Shown piece by piece: positions 10,738 to 23,500 of a DNA stretch of 64,000 nucleotides (position 1 is the first letter of the stretch; each line of letters opens with the position of its first letter). Source of the stretch: Lepraria neglecta (lineage: Eukaryota; Ascomycota; Lecanoromycetes; Lecanorales; Stereocaulaceae). The position numbers and the translations under genes are program-made. The DNA lies in contig CM065653.1 in the NCBI GenBank assembly GCA_033220425.1, positions 558,001 through 622,000 of the forward strand. The letters run 5' to 3'. Under the pieces are notes generated by a model. It had not been told where the DNA came from, made no database searches, and saw nothing but the letters and a program-made list of their open reading frames with translations.

Positions 10738-11760
10738 TGTGGTTGTCTGTGATGATGATTCTAGGATGCTCAACTATTTTGCCTGGGGGCTCTGGGTGTT
10801 GGTATTCGTAACAAAGCACTGACCTTCGAGGCGTCGATGGCTTGTGCCAGAATCCAGCGTTCGAGGCCCCGGCGGCGAATGATTTTCCATTAGGAGCTGC
10901 AATGGGCGTATCGCTGCCAGGGCTGAGTCGTGGTCAAGGTTGTGTCCAGACAACGGATGTTTCAGAAGGTGGGAACAGCTCCAGTGGGTGCCTCAGACAA
11001 GCCTTTGATTTGATGTGACAAATCGAGGTCAACAAAATCCTACTTTAGCGAGCGTTGATGCATGCTAACCGCTTGAGCGCTGAGCCGCAAGTCGTAAGCG
11101 CCGAGGCTATAAACACGATTCCTCCAATCCTTAAAACATCATGCCAACATTGGGTGCTACAAAAATTGATCTTGCTGGAGCTGAGTAGCGTGATCTAATG
11201 TTCTTCTGGGTCTAGTATATTCGAGGTTTGAATACAATGATACGAATCGTGTTCCTCCAAGAAGAGCGAGGACACTTGCGATAGTGCGCTTCGAAGCTAC
11301 CTTATTCATCGGTAGTGCCTTGAAAATACGCTTTGAGACTTTATGCTATAAGAATTGCCGTGGGCTCCTGAGTGATATAGTTTTGTTGCAAAGGAAGCCT
11401 CTCAATCTCGCTTGTGTAGGCCACTCCCAACGCAGGCTGCCTTGAAGCTAGGTATTACCAATAACAGTCTACTGCTTTCACGTTGGCACTCGGATCTGGA
11501 AATCCATTGAAGGATTTGCTGTGCTATATTTGAGACAGCCAGGCCGTTTGAGCCTTCCATTTTGCCATCCTTATGTGTCTAAAAGCCACATCTCTCAATC
11601 CTTGTGTCTGCCTTGCTATCCTAGAAGAGCACATCCAAGTCCTATAAAAAGTCTGCGAGTGTAGGCAATATAATCCAGAGCGAAGTTTCTGGATAGCCTG
11701 TTATTGCTTTATTATCAATTCTCGCACACCTGCGTCATCAAGTACTTTATCCTGGTGAAG
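10738..11760. other. Divergent intergenic region
   Basis: About 1 kb between two divergently transcribed genes. Apart from a TATA-like site listed separately, I see nothing supported in it. Confidence 0.5.
11644..11650 (+). promoter_or_regulatory. TATA-box candidate for the secreted-protein gene
   Basis: TATAAAA lies 111-117 bp upstream of the ATG at 11761, a plausible core-promoter position. Inference from sequence match only. Confidence 0.4.
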
Positions 11761-13068
11761 ATGATCTTTCTCAACCATCTAACCCTCTTCGCTATCGTCT
11801 TTCTTTTTGGCGTACGAGCTTTTAACATTGACTTCAATGTGGCCCCTGCCTGTGATGGCTGGAACCTCGGCCAGTGGACCGGCGTCAAAGACGGCATTTG
11901 CAGAACCGACTACGCCGGAACGGCAGCAGGGTATTCGGTCACCAGCTCTGGTCCTTCAGACGTAGATAACCTCGTTGTTTTCTACTCCTCAGACGATTGC
12001 GATCCCTCCAAGGAAATAGCAGCGAGCAACGTGGAGCTCTGCACTACTGGGAAGTTCTCGTCCTTCAAAGTGGTAGGGGTTGAGGACTGTTGTCTTGATT
12101 CTGCCGTAAGTGATTGTATCTTACTCAACACTCAGGCTAGTAACCAGTCTTAGGTATTCGACGGCGGGCAAGACCCAGGTTCCGTCGATCCTATTACAAC
12201 AACATCCGGGCCATCGGCTGCTTACACTTCTGGCCTCGACAGTCCCCTCATTACCGACACTGCAGGTTCTTCCATTAATCCTTCGGATCTTTCTGTCATT
12301 GATGCTGCGTATCCTTCTGTTACTGACAGTGCAAGACTTCGTGCACGAGGGAAGAAGGACGCGAACCCGCCGAATCCATCAACAAGCGGATACACAGTCT
12401 ATCATGGGGCTATACGCACCTACGGCGAACAGACCTATAAAATGCATCAAATCGCACATGAGGTGTACAGGGGCATCAACATAGAGGATTGGGATGACTC
12501 TGTCCACACTCCAAGCGATACTAAGATCGATTTTTCAGGCATCGAGACTCGTGCTTCGCAGCAACTCTCAGGATCCATTTCGTCCAGGGCACTGAGCCCC
12601 CTTGAAGAGCGCGCATTTAGATGGAGTCAATGCAACGTCGCTAGGACTTGTCTCTACCAAATCGGTACCGCGGTTGTTTATGGCATCAGTGGAGGGTTAG
12701 AGTTCGCCGCGGCAGCGTGGAACCAGCTGAAAGCTCATGGACAGAGCATTTGGACGTTTCTCAACCAACCTATCGTCGTTGGGGTCGGTATCGGGGCCCC
12801 ACTTGCCGTCTTTCAAGGCTATATGTCAGCTAAGACCTCCACCGTGGCAACGCCGCCGGCCGAGTGCTCAAGTAGCAATGATGATGCAATAATGATAAGG
12901 GAAGCAGTGTACGGCGCGACTCTGGGGCTCTCAAAGAAGAACGGGGATCTTTCTGATCTTGCGGTCACGCTGACCCTGAAATCTGGAGAAGTCGCGACTC
13001 TTGTTCTCAACGCGCGCCAGAGTGGGGAGACAACTCCAGAAGTCTGTGGAGCTCCTACTACAGCCTAA
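11761..13068 (+). CDS. Secreted protein of unknown function, 419 aa, two exons
   Basis: Exons 11761-12105 and 12154-13068 flank a 48-bp intron (gtaagtg...cttag). The ATG at 11761 gives a signal peptide, MIFLNHLTLFAIVFLFGVRA, probably cleaved before FNIDFNV; an upstream in-frame start without this property is less likely. The first 115 residues contain paired cysteines (APACDGWN, DGICRTDY, DDCDPS, VELCTT, VEDCCLD). A Ser/Thr/Pro-rich linker follows, ending with a basic stretch RLRARGKK (about residues 176-183) that might be cut by a Kex2-like protease. The C-terminal part includes a Cys-containing segment (WSQCNVARTCLYQ), then two glycine- and alanine-rich hydrophobic segments around GTAVVYGISGGLEFAAAA and PIVVGVGIGAPLAVF, which may be membrane-active or buried. 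No known domain is recognised. Extracellular or cell-surface location is an inference from the signal peptide. Confidence 0.8.
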
Positions 13069-13480
13069 GGCTGACTGAACAGCACGGAGCTTCGATGGAA
13101 AGGAACAGGCAGGCTTCGGATGCGCATGATGGCGAGAGGTCTGTGGCTGTCGGCGTTACGAAATGCATCGATCATTGTATTGTGCGAGCCAATCGTTCTT
13201 GAGTAGTTGTTATCGAAGCGGAGTAATTAAATAATTGCGCGTCAAATTGTCTCATCATATGTAGTCTCCCTATACAATCGACTCGGGCTCTTCAACTCAC
13301 GCACTTCGAATCAATCTACCGATAATAGTACTGAGAACATTGGAGAACGACTCCTGATCTTCCCCGTACATCGACCTCTCTCTCCTTATAAATACGCAAT
13401 TCCGTAAAGCAGTCATCAGAAGATTGATTGATTGATTGATTGATTCATAAGACCCCGGTTCACCCTCCTAGGGGCGAACT
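13069..13480. other. Intergenic region with a microsatellite
   Basis: Holds a (GATT)n tract of six units at 13422-13445. No gene is supported. Confidence 0.5.
13422..13445. repeat. (GATT)6 microsatellite
   Basis: Six perfect GATT units just left of the transposon stack. Confidence 0.9.
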
Positions 13481-14853
13481 ATGCGCTCATTATGTAATCT
13501 ATCTAACTACGACTCGGCTAATCAGACCTCGCCGCCGTCTCAATCATCGTGTTACTTCCCTGTGGCCCAGTGGTATAGCTTGTTCTACGCTCCAGTCCCT
13601 TTTTGGTGCTCGTATTGTTCTGGTTAATATCTGCCCCCGCGATCCAGTCATTTTGGTCCTCGTCTAGGGTCTTATACTGCCCTAAAAGCCCTGTTTACCT
13701 TATGAAAATCGCTGCTTTTACTTCTCTTGATTCCCTCGTATTATATTACAGAATAGTTAGCTAATCGGTCCGTTCTACTATTGACTGAGTTAGCTATTGA
13801 TAATTTCTATAGTTATATCCTCTTAGCCGTTGTCGTCTTCTTCTAAGTCACCTCCTCTTCTTTTCTTACCGTCGTTTCTAAGTAGCGACTAAGATCTCTT
13901 TCCTATTCTCTCAGGGGGCTATAATACTATACTATTACTGTTCGCTCTCGGACGACGGTTTAAGGTAGATTTTGCTTCTAGACTTAGTCTAGTACTCTGC
14001 AGAGCCCCTCTTATAGATAAGCCGCCTCCTCGACCCCAGGTTATAGCGCTTGGTCCTCCCCTAGAGGTATTATTTTTGGTGTAACTAACTACTTCCTATT
14101 CAGGTATCTAACTTATAGTTTATACCGGGGCCTTACTAATTTCATAAAAGGCTAGGGTGTTGAATCTCGCTGCTCTTATCCTTTCTATTTCCAACTTCTT
14201 TTTAATATACGTCTTATCCTACGCTTCGTAGAACCCTCTATATATAGTATACTTAATAGGTTTATCCTTAGGATATTCCCTGTAGTTATATACTTCTATA
14301 TATCTTCCGTATATTTCTTTTATTAGGATATAATATTAATAAATAACTATATTACCAGTATACGAAGTATTGCTTCGATCTATATACTCGGTTATATACT
14401 ATATACCGGTATATTACACTACTAATTACTAGACCTTCCCTGATAGCTGAATTTGCTTATTCTACTATTCTATATTCTACTATAAGGGACGCTAACTGCT
14501 AACCCTCTTTGGGCCTATTAAGATATCCTAACTATATAATATCCAATTATACTATATCCTTGTTTTAAGTCTTAATACGCTCTATTCCTTTTTCTATATC
14601 TATCGTATTAAGATCTTTAATCCTTATCTCGTATACCAGCACTCTATATATCTATACTATCGCTTTAGCTTTCTCGCTGAAAACTAATATCTATCTATCC
14701 TATTCTCTAAGCTTCGTCGCTTCTTCCTCTATAGCCGTAGTAATTACTATATCTCCGCTAGGTAGAGTTCTTGCTACCCTGATATCTTTAGTACTAATCT
14801 TGTTATTTCTAATATACTAGTTAACTTTCTCTGCTAGCTCTCGTGGCTCTTTT
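13480..14853 (-). pseudogene. Tad-like LINE ORF1 (gag-like), C-terminal part, RIP-degraded
   Basis: On the minus strand, from about 14845 downwards, one frame reads EPRELAEKVN, ARTLPSGDIVITTA, RIKDLNT, SLIVEY and ANSAIREGLVI, the order seen in ORF1 proteins of fungal Tad-clade LINEs (named from family knowledge). A degraded CCHC knuckle, CysXXCys-like QYFVYW*YSYLLILYP, follows where TGT/TGC would have been. The frame has many TAG/TAA codons at positions where Gln or Trp is expected, the pattern left by RIP. The reverse-transcriptase ORF2 is not visible; the left boundary (about 13480) is uncertain. The element is cut on its right by the LTR of element A. Its probable N-terminal part is at 39605-40009. 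Confidence 0.65.
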
Positions 14854-15063
14854 TGTTAGGGGCCTGCCTAGAGCGAGTTGATAGGGGTGTAGTATAACTA
14901 GAAGAATATATCTAAGGAGAGAAGATAGATATATGAAGCCTGCGCGTCTTGGAGACGCGCTAAGCCGCTAGCTATAAGCGATGAGCAATGATCGAACGTT
15001 CGATAACCATGCTCTATACTACGCGTATCGGCACCAACAGTAAGCAAAGGCCAAGCCGTGACA
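14854..15063 (-). repeat. 3' LTR of Ty3/gypsy element A
   Basis: On the minus strand it begins TGTCACGGCTTGGCC and ends CCTAACA, the usual TG...CA form, 210 bp. Immediately before it on that strand is a polypurine tract, aaaggggggtag. It contains a short hairpin ctgcgcgtcttggagacgcg. No second copy is seen in the window, so the assignment as LTR rests on the ends, the polypurine tract and the adjacent pol. Confidence 0.7.
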
Positions 15064-17343
15064 CTACCCCCCTTTAAGCAAGTATCGTCCCTGATATAGA
15101 AGGCAAGATGACTATAGCCGACTCGGACTACCTGGTTTGCTCGGGTAGCGCGTATAGAAGTCGTCGACTATGTCCTAAGCGTTGCCAAATTCGCCGCCGT
15201 CCGTATAGTACCATTGGCGGTCCGGTTATTGCTCGTTCTTCTATCGGACCCGGAACTATAGACGGCAGCTGCGACCGAATAGTCTAGTATCTAAGATATC
15301 GTCGATCTCCTACTCTTTCTAGTTATCTACTATAATAGGTCTTAGCGGCTCTGTTCGCTGACTAGGTAAAGGGTCTATAGATGCTTTTCGTAGTAGACTA
15401 GGGTAGAAGACGTTATATATTTGTATACTAGATAGGAGTTCTAGGCGGTATAATGATCTAACTTTATCTGATACCTTAAACGGTCCTAGTATCTTATTAT
15501 CTAGTTTTCTACTCGGACGTTCTATACTTATATTCCGACTAGACAGGAATACTATATCTCCTTTATCGTATATAACGTTAGACCGCTTCTTATTAGCTTA
15601 ATCCGTTATTCTCCTATAACTTATAACGGATTACTTGGTTATAAAGTCTAAGACTCTTATTATACGGTCTACGATATCGTTCGCCTTAGTATACTAGATA
15701 TACTTACAAGCCGTAGATCCAGCGTCTATAGATAGAGAGAAAGATATCTAAGGGTAGAAATCTTTGTTGGCAAAGAAGGGAGTTATTCCCGTAGTACTAG
15801 TAATAGAGTTATTATCTATAAATTCGGCTATAGGGAGAAGTCGGACCTAATTATCTTATATATACGAGTAATATATTCTCAGGTAACGCTCGACGTCTTA
15901 ATTAGCCCGTTCTGTCTAACCGTTAGTTTCCGGATAGAACGCCGTAGATAGCTTAATATTAATCTTCAGTCGCTAATATAGTACCTTCTATACTAATAAT
16001 ACGAACTATAGCCCTCGATCGGAGATAATCGACTCTAGGAGACTATACGGGCGGAAGATATATCTTATTAGGATACCGGCCGTAGCTTCCGCAGACGTGC
16101 CTTAATCGGTCGTAATATATAGAGCGTAGTAGCGCTCTTTGGAAAGCCGATCTACGATAGTATATATAGTATTATACCCTTCCGAGACGGGAAGTCCAGT
16201 AATAAAGTCTATAGAGATATCTTGCCAGCGTTGCTCCGGTACCGGTAAAGCCTATAGTAGTCTATTATATTAGTCTCGAGGGGCCTTACTTCGTTAGCAG
16301 ATATAGTAATTATAGATATAGCGAGTAATCTTATCTTTTATACTACGCCAGTAGAACTATCTCTTTACTAGCTTAAGCGTTCTATTTCTGCTAGGATAGC
16401 CGTATACGGGTTAGTTATAGCTTTCCTTGATTAGGTCTATACGGAGCTTAGCTATTGCTGGAACCTATAGACGATCCTTATAGAAGAGTGCGTTATTATA
16501 GCTAGAGCAATGCTTTAAATTGATCGTTTCGAATATCCGGACGGATCCTTCTCTAGGGTATTACGGATACGCCTACAGTCATCGTCTTCCTTGTTTACTA
16601 GCGTGACTCTTGCGTATAGAGGTAAATCCTAATTAGTCAGCGCGTTGATCTGTTCGTCCGATGTAATATCGCTGCCGCTACCCCCTCCTTTAACTTCTCT
16701 GTCCCTAGAGAAGCGCGCGTTAGTCGATTCTAAATATTTCTTAAAGTACTCAGGAGATAGTAGAGCACGGTGTTGATACTTTCGACGCTCATCCTAGTTA
16801 TTAGCAGGGACTGAATTCGGTATACGCGTTAGGGCGTCTACTTTACTATTAGATCTACTACTCCGGTATATGATTTTGAAGTTGAAATCAGCTAATTTCT
16901 CTGCCTATTAAGCTTGACGGCGAGTTAGCTCCTTTATTTATATAAAATCTTCAAGGCTCTTATAGTCGGTAAATATTTGGATAGGGATATTAGTTGATTC
17001 TAATTTAGGACGCTAGTATTCTAGGTAGCGGACGATTATAAATAGCTCCTTATCGTAGATCTTATAGTTATACTCTACAGGTAATAAGTTCTTACTATAG
17101 AATATAACTAGATATAGTACTTCGTCCTCGTCAGCTTGGGATAGGACTCCGCCATTAACGTAATCGGATAAATCCGTCTCGAGTACTACTAGTCGCGATC
17201 TATTATAATACCGAAGTACTAGAGTACTAGTAACTATACTCTTAAGACGTTCGAAGGCCGTCTAATATACTTCGGACTATTAGAATAGATAATCCTTTCT
17301 AGTAAGCGATACTAGTAGCTTAACTATCTTCGAGAAATCCTTG
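15064..17343 (-). pseudogene. Element A pol, C-terminal half (RNase H, integrase, chromodomain)
   Basis: Minus-strand reading around 16950-17210 gives LETDLSDYVNGGVLSQ, IFYSKNLLPVEYNYKIYDKEL and IFTDYKSLEDFI, the conserved RNase H blocks of Ty3/gypsy elements. Towards the left, near 15110-15200, a degraded chromodomain-type tail with WYYTDGGEFGNA and FYTRYPSKPG precedes the polypurine tract. Integrase lies between. Stops are TAG/TAA at expected Trp and Gln sites. Not functional. Confidence 0.75.
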
Positions 17344-17348
17344 ATAAA

Positions 17349-17761
17349 TGTTACGACCCACGTCCGGTCGTTTACCTAACGGTGCGATAACCGGCGTAGG
17401 GTGTTATATATCTTATACTTCTGTAGGAGAGGAGTTACTCAGGTAGAATAGCAGTCTTCTTAGGTGTAGGTAATCAATATATTCTATATTAATAACTAGT
17501 AAAGTATAGTGCAAGGAGTACTAGGAAGATTAACTAAGTTGAACACGCTGTTCCAAATAGTAGGCAAAGCCCTGTATATATAGATATAAGAAATCCTGCC
17601 AAGCAATCCATAAGCGTTATGAGCGCACGGCGCTTATCGCGCTTATTATTCTTAAGCGCTATAAGCGCGCTGCGCTCGTTGCGCTTATCGCTTTAGTTAC
17701 TAGTCCTATCTATAGTACCTTGTCCTATAGAATAGTCCTATTAGAACCAAGGGTTCTAATA
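17349..17761 (-). repeat. 3' LTR of element D
   Basis: 413 bp. In element orientation it starts with TATTAGAACC (ancestral TGTTAGAACC) and ends GGTCGTAACA. Matches LTRs at 18244, 31399 and 37054. The polypurine tract gagagggctag precedes it on the minus strand. Confidence 0.88.
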
Positions 17762-17767
17762 CTAGCC

Positions 17768-18243
17768 CTCTCTTCCAGATTTCTCGTCCCGAGAAACTAT
17801 CCGTCCTTTATACCTCCTCGTTGAAATATCTATTCTAAAGATCCCCTTATCTATTGTAGAGAGCTCTCCGGTAAATTATCCAGATTTATAATATATCTTT
17901 ATACTCTTTATATAAAGGGTAATAAGTAGTACTTAGTAGGCGTCCGTTTAGACTATTATTCTAACTATATTACTATAGGTAAGAAGTATAACCTAGTTAT
18001 ATCCGTCGACGAGATATATTATATTAAGAAAGTATATAATAATACTTGGTTAGAAATAAAAGAAACGCAGGCGAAACTTATACGCCTCTAATTATAATTC
18101 GATCGAGTCTAGGATAAAGAGAAAAAGTTAGTTAAGCGCGAGTTATAGAATATAGAGGAACTAGAGAAGGATAAAGACCTTCCTTCCGATACTCCTAACG
18201 GTCTAATATTTAATATCGACTCCGAGTAGTTCGACCTCCCCCC
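17768..18243 (+). pseudogene. Antisense reading frame in element D 3' region (copy 1)
   Basis: On the strand opposite to pol, between the chromodomain and the 3' LTR, a frame runs from about 17771 to the insertion point of B. It reads SSRFLVPRNYPSFIPPR, KLSRFIIYLYTLY, NYITIGKKYNLVISVDEI, TWLEIKETQAKLIRL, KEKKLVKREL and IEELEKDKDLPS. Interrupting codons are TAG/TAA/TGA where the other copy or the context suggests Gln or Trp. Residues around KETQAKL to IEELEKDK are charged and likely coiled coil. There are no frameshifts relative to the copy at 30910-31395 over 149 codons. Function unknown; no start codon is evident. Confidence 0.55.
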
Positions 18244-18657
18244 TGTTAGAACCATTGGTTCTGACAGGACTGTCCTGTAGGACAAGATACTACAGATAGG
18301 ACTAGCAGCTGAAGCGATGAGCGCAATGAGCGACGTGCGCTCGTGGCGCTCAAGAATGATGAGCGCAATGAGCGCCGTGCGCTCATAACGCTTATGGATT
18401 GCTTGGCAGGATTTCTTATGTCTATATATACGGGGCTTTACCTACTATTTGGAGCAGTATATTCAACTTGGTTAATCTTCCTAGTACTCCTTGCACTATA
18501 CTTTACTAGTTATTAATATAGAACGTATTGACTACCTATAACCATAAAGACTGCTATTCTACCTGAGTGACTCCTCTCCCACAGAAGTATAAGATACACG
18601 AACCCCCTACGTCGGTTATTGCACCGTTGGGTAAACGACTAGATATAGGTCGTAATA
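18244..18657 (+). repeat. 5' LTR of element B
   Basis: 414 bp, TGTTAGAACC...GGTCGTAATA. Includes two near-identical units gatgagcgcaatgagcg followed by gtgcgctc, giving hairpins around 18325-18390, and a TATA-like tatatatacgggg stretch. Confidence 0.88.
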
Positions 18658-20391
18658 CTTTGAACACCCTAAGGGATGAGTTCTTCAATAACTTCAGGCA
18701 GAAACCCTACCCTAAGCACCTTAACGGTTACTGGCTAGAGACGCTATACTATAGACGAAGGATCTAGAAAAAGGATTAAGGTTATAGTACTAGACCTGTA
18801 CTACGGAGACAGGGATAAGCTTGAGCCATGGCTTATACAAGTATAACTATACCTTCTATTCCAGGGAGACTTGCTCCTAATAACTAGATATACTACCTTC
18901 GCCATATCGTATCTACGAGGATAGGCCCAAAAGTGGGTCGAACCTTTCCTAAAGAAGTATATAGAAGACGACGACGAGGACGGCGATATTAAATCTTAGA
19001 TAGAGAACATGCCAAAGTTTATGGTCGAAATCTACTATATATTCGGACCTTCTAACGAGGTAAACGTAGTAATACGCATTATTTAATATATAAAGTAGAA
19101 GAAGTCAGCGTTAGAGTTTTTAACTTAGTTCCAAATATACGCGACTAAAATAGGCTAGGATAATAATACGCTGATAACGATATATTATCGGGGCCTTAAA
19201 GATAATATTAAAGATAAGCTTATAAGATTCGGAGGAGTAATTAATACTCTAGACGGACTTATAGAAAATGCGATCGAGATCGACAACAAGCTATTTAAAC
19301 GATCTATAGAGAAGCGGTATGACGGAGGAGTTAGCGGGACCCGATATAAGGGATTCTTTTCGAAAACAAGGAATTACTAATAGGACTACGGAGAACGTAA
19401 TACTTACCGTAGTATAGTACTAATAGAGATTAACTTTATATAGATAGGAAAGAAGAAAGGAAACTTTAAAGGGAAAAAGCAGTACGGGGGAAAGAAAGTA
19501 ATTACTTGCTATAGCTATAGCAAACTGGGCTATATAGCTAGAGACTACAGGTCGAAGAATATAGTGTACTAACCGCAGATTAACGCAATAGAAGGAGGAC
19601 CTCTAGATAACGAGGAAAACTCCGAAGGAATATAGCTACTCTACGATATAAAAGAATTAGATTAGGATTCGGAAGATAATACCTTCGAATCAGAATTCAA
19701 TAAAGAAGTATAGAGATATTACTATAGGGATAGTAATAGATCTTAATAATACGAGACGGATCAGGAACAGCGGAAAGCTAGTCTAGAGAGACTAGTATCG
19801 ATACCCGAACCTAGATCTACTATATCCCAAGCAGAAGAAAAATTACTAGAAATTAGAGAATCTTAATCGGATAAAGATAAATATAAACTCTTCGACGAAA
19901 TCGAAAGTAAAATACGAGGTATATTAAATAAGCAATTATCTGTAAAACCCAAATAGGACGAACCTATACGAGACTATCGATATAATAGGGAATATTAATA
20001 ATATAGCGAGATTCTATATACTGAGTATATATTACCCGATTATTCGGTATATAGAGAAGAGAGGGGCCGTCTGGCGGAGGAATACACGGTACCCCTACTC
20101 AAGAAAGCTTACTATAGAGAAATATAGTAGTATAAGTATAAGGAAGATAGATACTAGTAGTATCTTGTAAGTAAGAGGAAGTATTACTACTTCCTATACT
20201 TTATAGAGAAGTAGGAAAGAGAAAGAAATAACTTACTTAAAGTCTTCAAGAGAGGAGCTTGTAACTAGGTACTATAGTATAGCTGCTTATACGATAAATA
20301 CATCCCGTATAAAGGTATAAAGGAAGTATACAGATTCCTACTATTATAGGGAAAAGAATAATCTCTTATACTACGGGGAAGCATAAGGAGA
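18658..20391 (+). pseudogene. Element B gag
   Basis: Ty3/gypsy capsid-type sequence: YGDRDKLEPWLIQV, FAISYLRG*AQKWVEPFLKKY and IFGPSNEVNVV, then ITCYSYSKLGYIARDYRSKN at 19500-19560, a CCHC zinc knuckle whose His and Cys codons have changed by C-to-T. Stops are TAG/TAA. Element C splits the B coding region just downstream. Confidence 0.75.
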
Positions 20392-20396
20392 TTAAT

Positions 20397-20525
20397 TGTC
20401 AAGGACAAGGAGCTTTCTATGCAATTGAATGATTGATTGGCTAGTTCTTCTAAGCAAGAGAAGCTTGCTTAGCTAAAAGCTATTTGCCAAGCGCCAAGCG
20501 CTTACCAAGCGCCGAATTCTTAACA
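20397..20525 (-). repeat. 3' LTR of element C
   Basis: 129 bp; in element orientation TGTTAAGAATTCGGCGC...GTCCTTGACA. Rich in short inverted repeats (aagcaagagaagcttgctt and gccaagcgccaagcgctt). Confidence 0.93.
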
Positions 20526-20599
20526 AATGCCGGCAATAAAAAGATATCGGCGTCCTCGTTGATAACTAGCTAAATATACTCGTTAAGAAGCAAATACTA

Positions 20600-23500
20600 G
20601 TAAGGAATTACCTGATAAGGAACCAGCCAATAAGAAATTTCGGGCCCTCCGAAGCCATTAATCCATATATTTGCTGCCCGTGTTTCTTCGGCACCACTAA
20701 AGAAGGTATCTCCTAGGATTCCTTCGTATCGTCTTTTCGACGGCGTCGATTCAGCTCTGGCAACGACTGGGCGTGTTTCTCGTATTCGTCGACGAGCCTC
20801 TAGGCGTCTCCGAGAAGCTTGACATTCATCCATTCATCGTACTGAGCACCGTAACCCTTCTACTTAATAAGGTACTCTATAGCGAAACCACGACCTTTCC
20901 TGATAGAGCGCTTATTAAGGAGCTTCTCGATTTCGTACGACTTCTAGTCGGTAGTGTCGCCTTCGACGAAGACAGATGGGGGCTCTTCTGGACGTGCTCG
21001 CCGAAAAGGATCCCCCTTAGGATCCGCGCATAGTTCAAGCTGTGCCACTGTAAAGACTGGGTGAATCTTCCAATGCTCAGGAACGCCGAGTCGGTAAGCT
21101 AATCTGCCAACCTTTTCCAGAACCTTGAAGGGGCCAACGAACTGCTGCCCGTATTTCTTGCCAGTGACTTTGGTCGCTAGTATATCATATCCATGATGTA
21201 GGCGGAGCAGCGCATAGTCGCCTACCCTAAAGAACTGTGGCTGGTGTCTTCTATCGTAGTGAAATTTCGAGTTCATCTGGGCAAAAGCGACAGCGTCGGT
21301 AGCCTCAAGACGAGCTATTTCCTTAGGGAAGACTTCTCTATCGTAGGCTCCTAGATCTAGTGGCTAATTGAGCGAAAATCCATACGCTATTTCATTCGGC
21401 GTCCTTCCAGTTGGAGCTAAGACGGTATTATTATAGCTTGCTTAGATAGCGGGGATTGTAAGAGGCCAGGCATCGACGGCGTCGAGAGTAGACATCTAGA
21501 ATCTGATGGCAATTTCAATAGTCTGATTAGTACGTTCACTCGCGCCGTCTGTCTGTAGGTGGTAAGCTATTAAGTAGAGTAGCTTGACACCGAGCTTAGT
21601 GAACAGCGCTTTCCAAAGATCGCTGAGAAATTTCCGATCACGGTCAGAAATAATGGCCTTAGGCAGGCCCCAGTCAATCTTTCGAAGACGTCGGAGTAGC
21701 CGTAGTGCCCAATCCTCTGCAGAGAAATTCGTCTTGCCAGGAATCAATGTGATCTTCTGCGAGAACTTGTCAGTAACTGACATAAGCACATTATAACCTT
21801 TCGTCGACAGCGGCAAGGCAAGGATGAAATCAATCATTAGGGTATAGAAAGGCACCGGAGGTGTCATAATCGGTTGGAGCGAACCATACGGCAGATGTCT
21901 TCGTGTCTGAAATAGCTGGCATTAAGGGCAGTATTGAAGAAAGTCTCGGAGATGATTGGTGAGCTTACGTATGTACCATTGTCGAGAGATACTCTCGTAA
22001 CATTTGGCAAAGCCTAGGTGACTCCCGGAATGAGCGATTTCTAGGAAGGTCTTGACGCAAGATTTCGGAACACAGAGACGATCTGGCAAGAAGGCATGGT
22101 CACCCGTGGCGGCGTCGATCTTCCAGATAAGGCCTTAGTGATCCCGGGTAAAAGGAAGCTGAGCGGCGTCCTCGCCGGCATTCTCATTGGAATCGAGGGT
22201 GTCGATTATCTTCCGCCAGGATTTATTAGCCTGGTATCCATCGAGAATCTATTGTTGTAACTCTAGACTGAGCTCGATAAGTGCCGAAGTCGTGTAGGCA
22301 CAGCTATATAAGATGTCGAGCTGTCCTTCCGTAGTGTCTCGGTCTATTCTTGTAGCAGCGCGGAGACGTAATAAGGTATTAGGCACTACGTGTTATTTGC
22401 CAGGCTTGTGACGGAATTCTAGACTTCTAAAACGCTGGATATATTCCGAAGCTCGAATGAGGCGAAGGTTCAGCTTGGCAGTACTTGACGTTGACATAGT
22501 CGTCTGCTTAGCAATACCTAGAGCAGCACCGTAGTCGGTGTAGACAATGGTTTTCGGAGCTGACTCGACCATATGTCGAGTCTTACTAAGGACCCAAACA
22601 ATCCCGGCGAGCTCGAGCTCGGTAGGCCAGTATCTCGTCTCCGCGTCTTTGAGAAGACGGCTTAGAAACAGGATAGGCTGCAGCTAAGAGCGTGTCGGGT
22701 AGGCCTCGGCCTGGACCTGTCCTTTAATATGGTAGACTATTACGCCGAACCCGAATTCTTTGCTGGCGTCCAGGTCAATGTAGAGTACTTGCTTGTCGTC
22801 GAAATAAGTAAGAAACGACGGCGTTAAAAGTACTGTTTAGAGTGCGTTAAAGGCCGTCTTTTCGACGGATATAGGCTCGCCAAGATAGTGCTTCCTGGCG
22901 AAATTTCTCCGCTCGTCTCCGGACTTTGGCGACGATACTAGCATAGCGGTCTTCCGGTCCTGCAAAGGCTTCGCTATAGCAGCATAGTGGGCTATATAGT
23001 TCCGGAGCCAACCGGTCATTCCCAAGTAAGTTTCTAGCTGGGATAGCGTCGCTGGGAAGGAAAGCTTCGAGATAGCTTGCAACTTATCCTCAGCAGTCCA
23101 CAGGCCTAAGGAATCGACCTTCTGACCTAGTAGCTATACGGATGGATACCCGAGGAATACTTTGTTCGGGTTCACGGAAATTCCTAAGTTAACGAAAAGC
23201 TTGAAGACCGAATGAAGGTGCTGTATATACTCCGATAAGGTCTTGGAGAAAACGACAACATCGTCGACATATACCTTAGTAAAGCTTCGGAAGCGGTATA
23301 GAAGCCTATCAATCTGTCGTTACATATAGGCTGGCGAATTCTTATAGCCCATTACAGCAACGTTGAAGGTCTCCTGGCCTCGATGGCTGACAACTGTAAG
23401 CCGGTGACGATCATTAGGGTGAACACGCCATTGATAGAAGAAACTCGCGCAGTCAACGACACTGATATAGTAGCAATCCTTGACAGACGAAACCATGTCG

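Noticed and set aside
13560-13650. tRNA-like stretch with a box-A-like TGGCCCAGTGG
   Set aside because: No convincing box B, acceptor stem or anticodon arm can be folded by eye; it lies in LINE-derived, RIP-mutated DNA.
18325-18390. Repeated GAGCGC units as a CRISPR-like array
   Set aside because: Only two units, inside an LTR, in a eukaryotic context.
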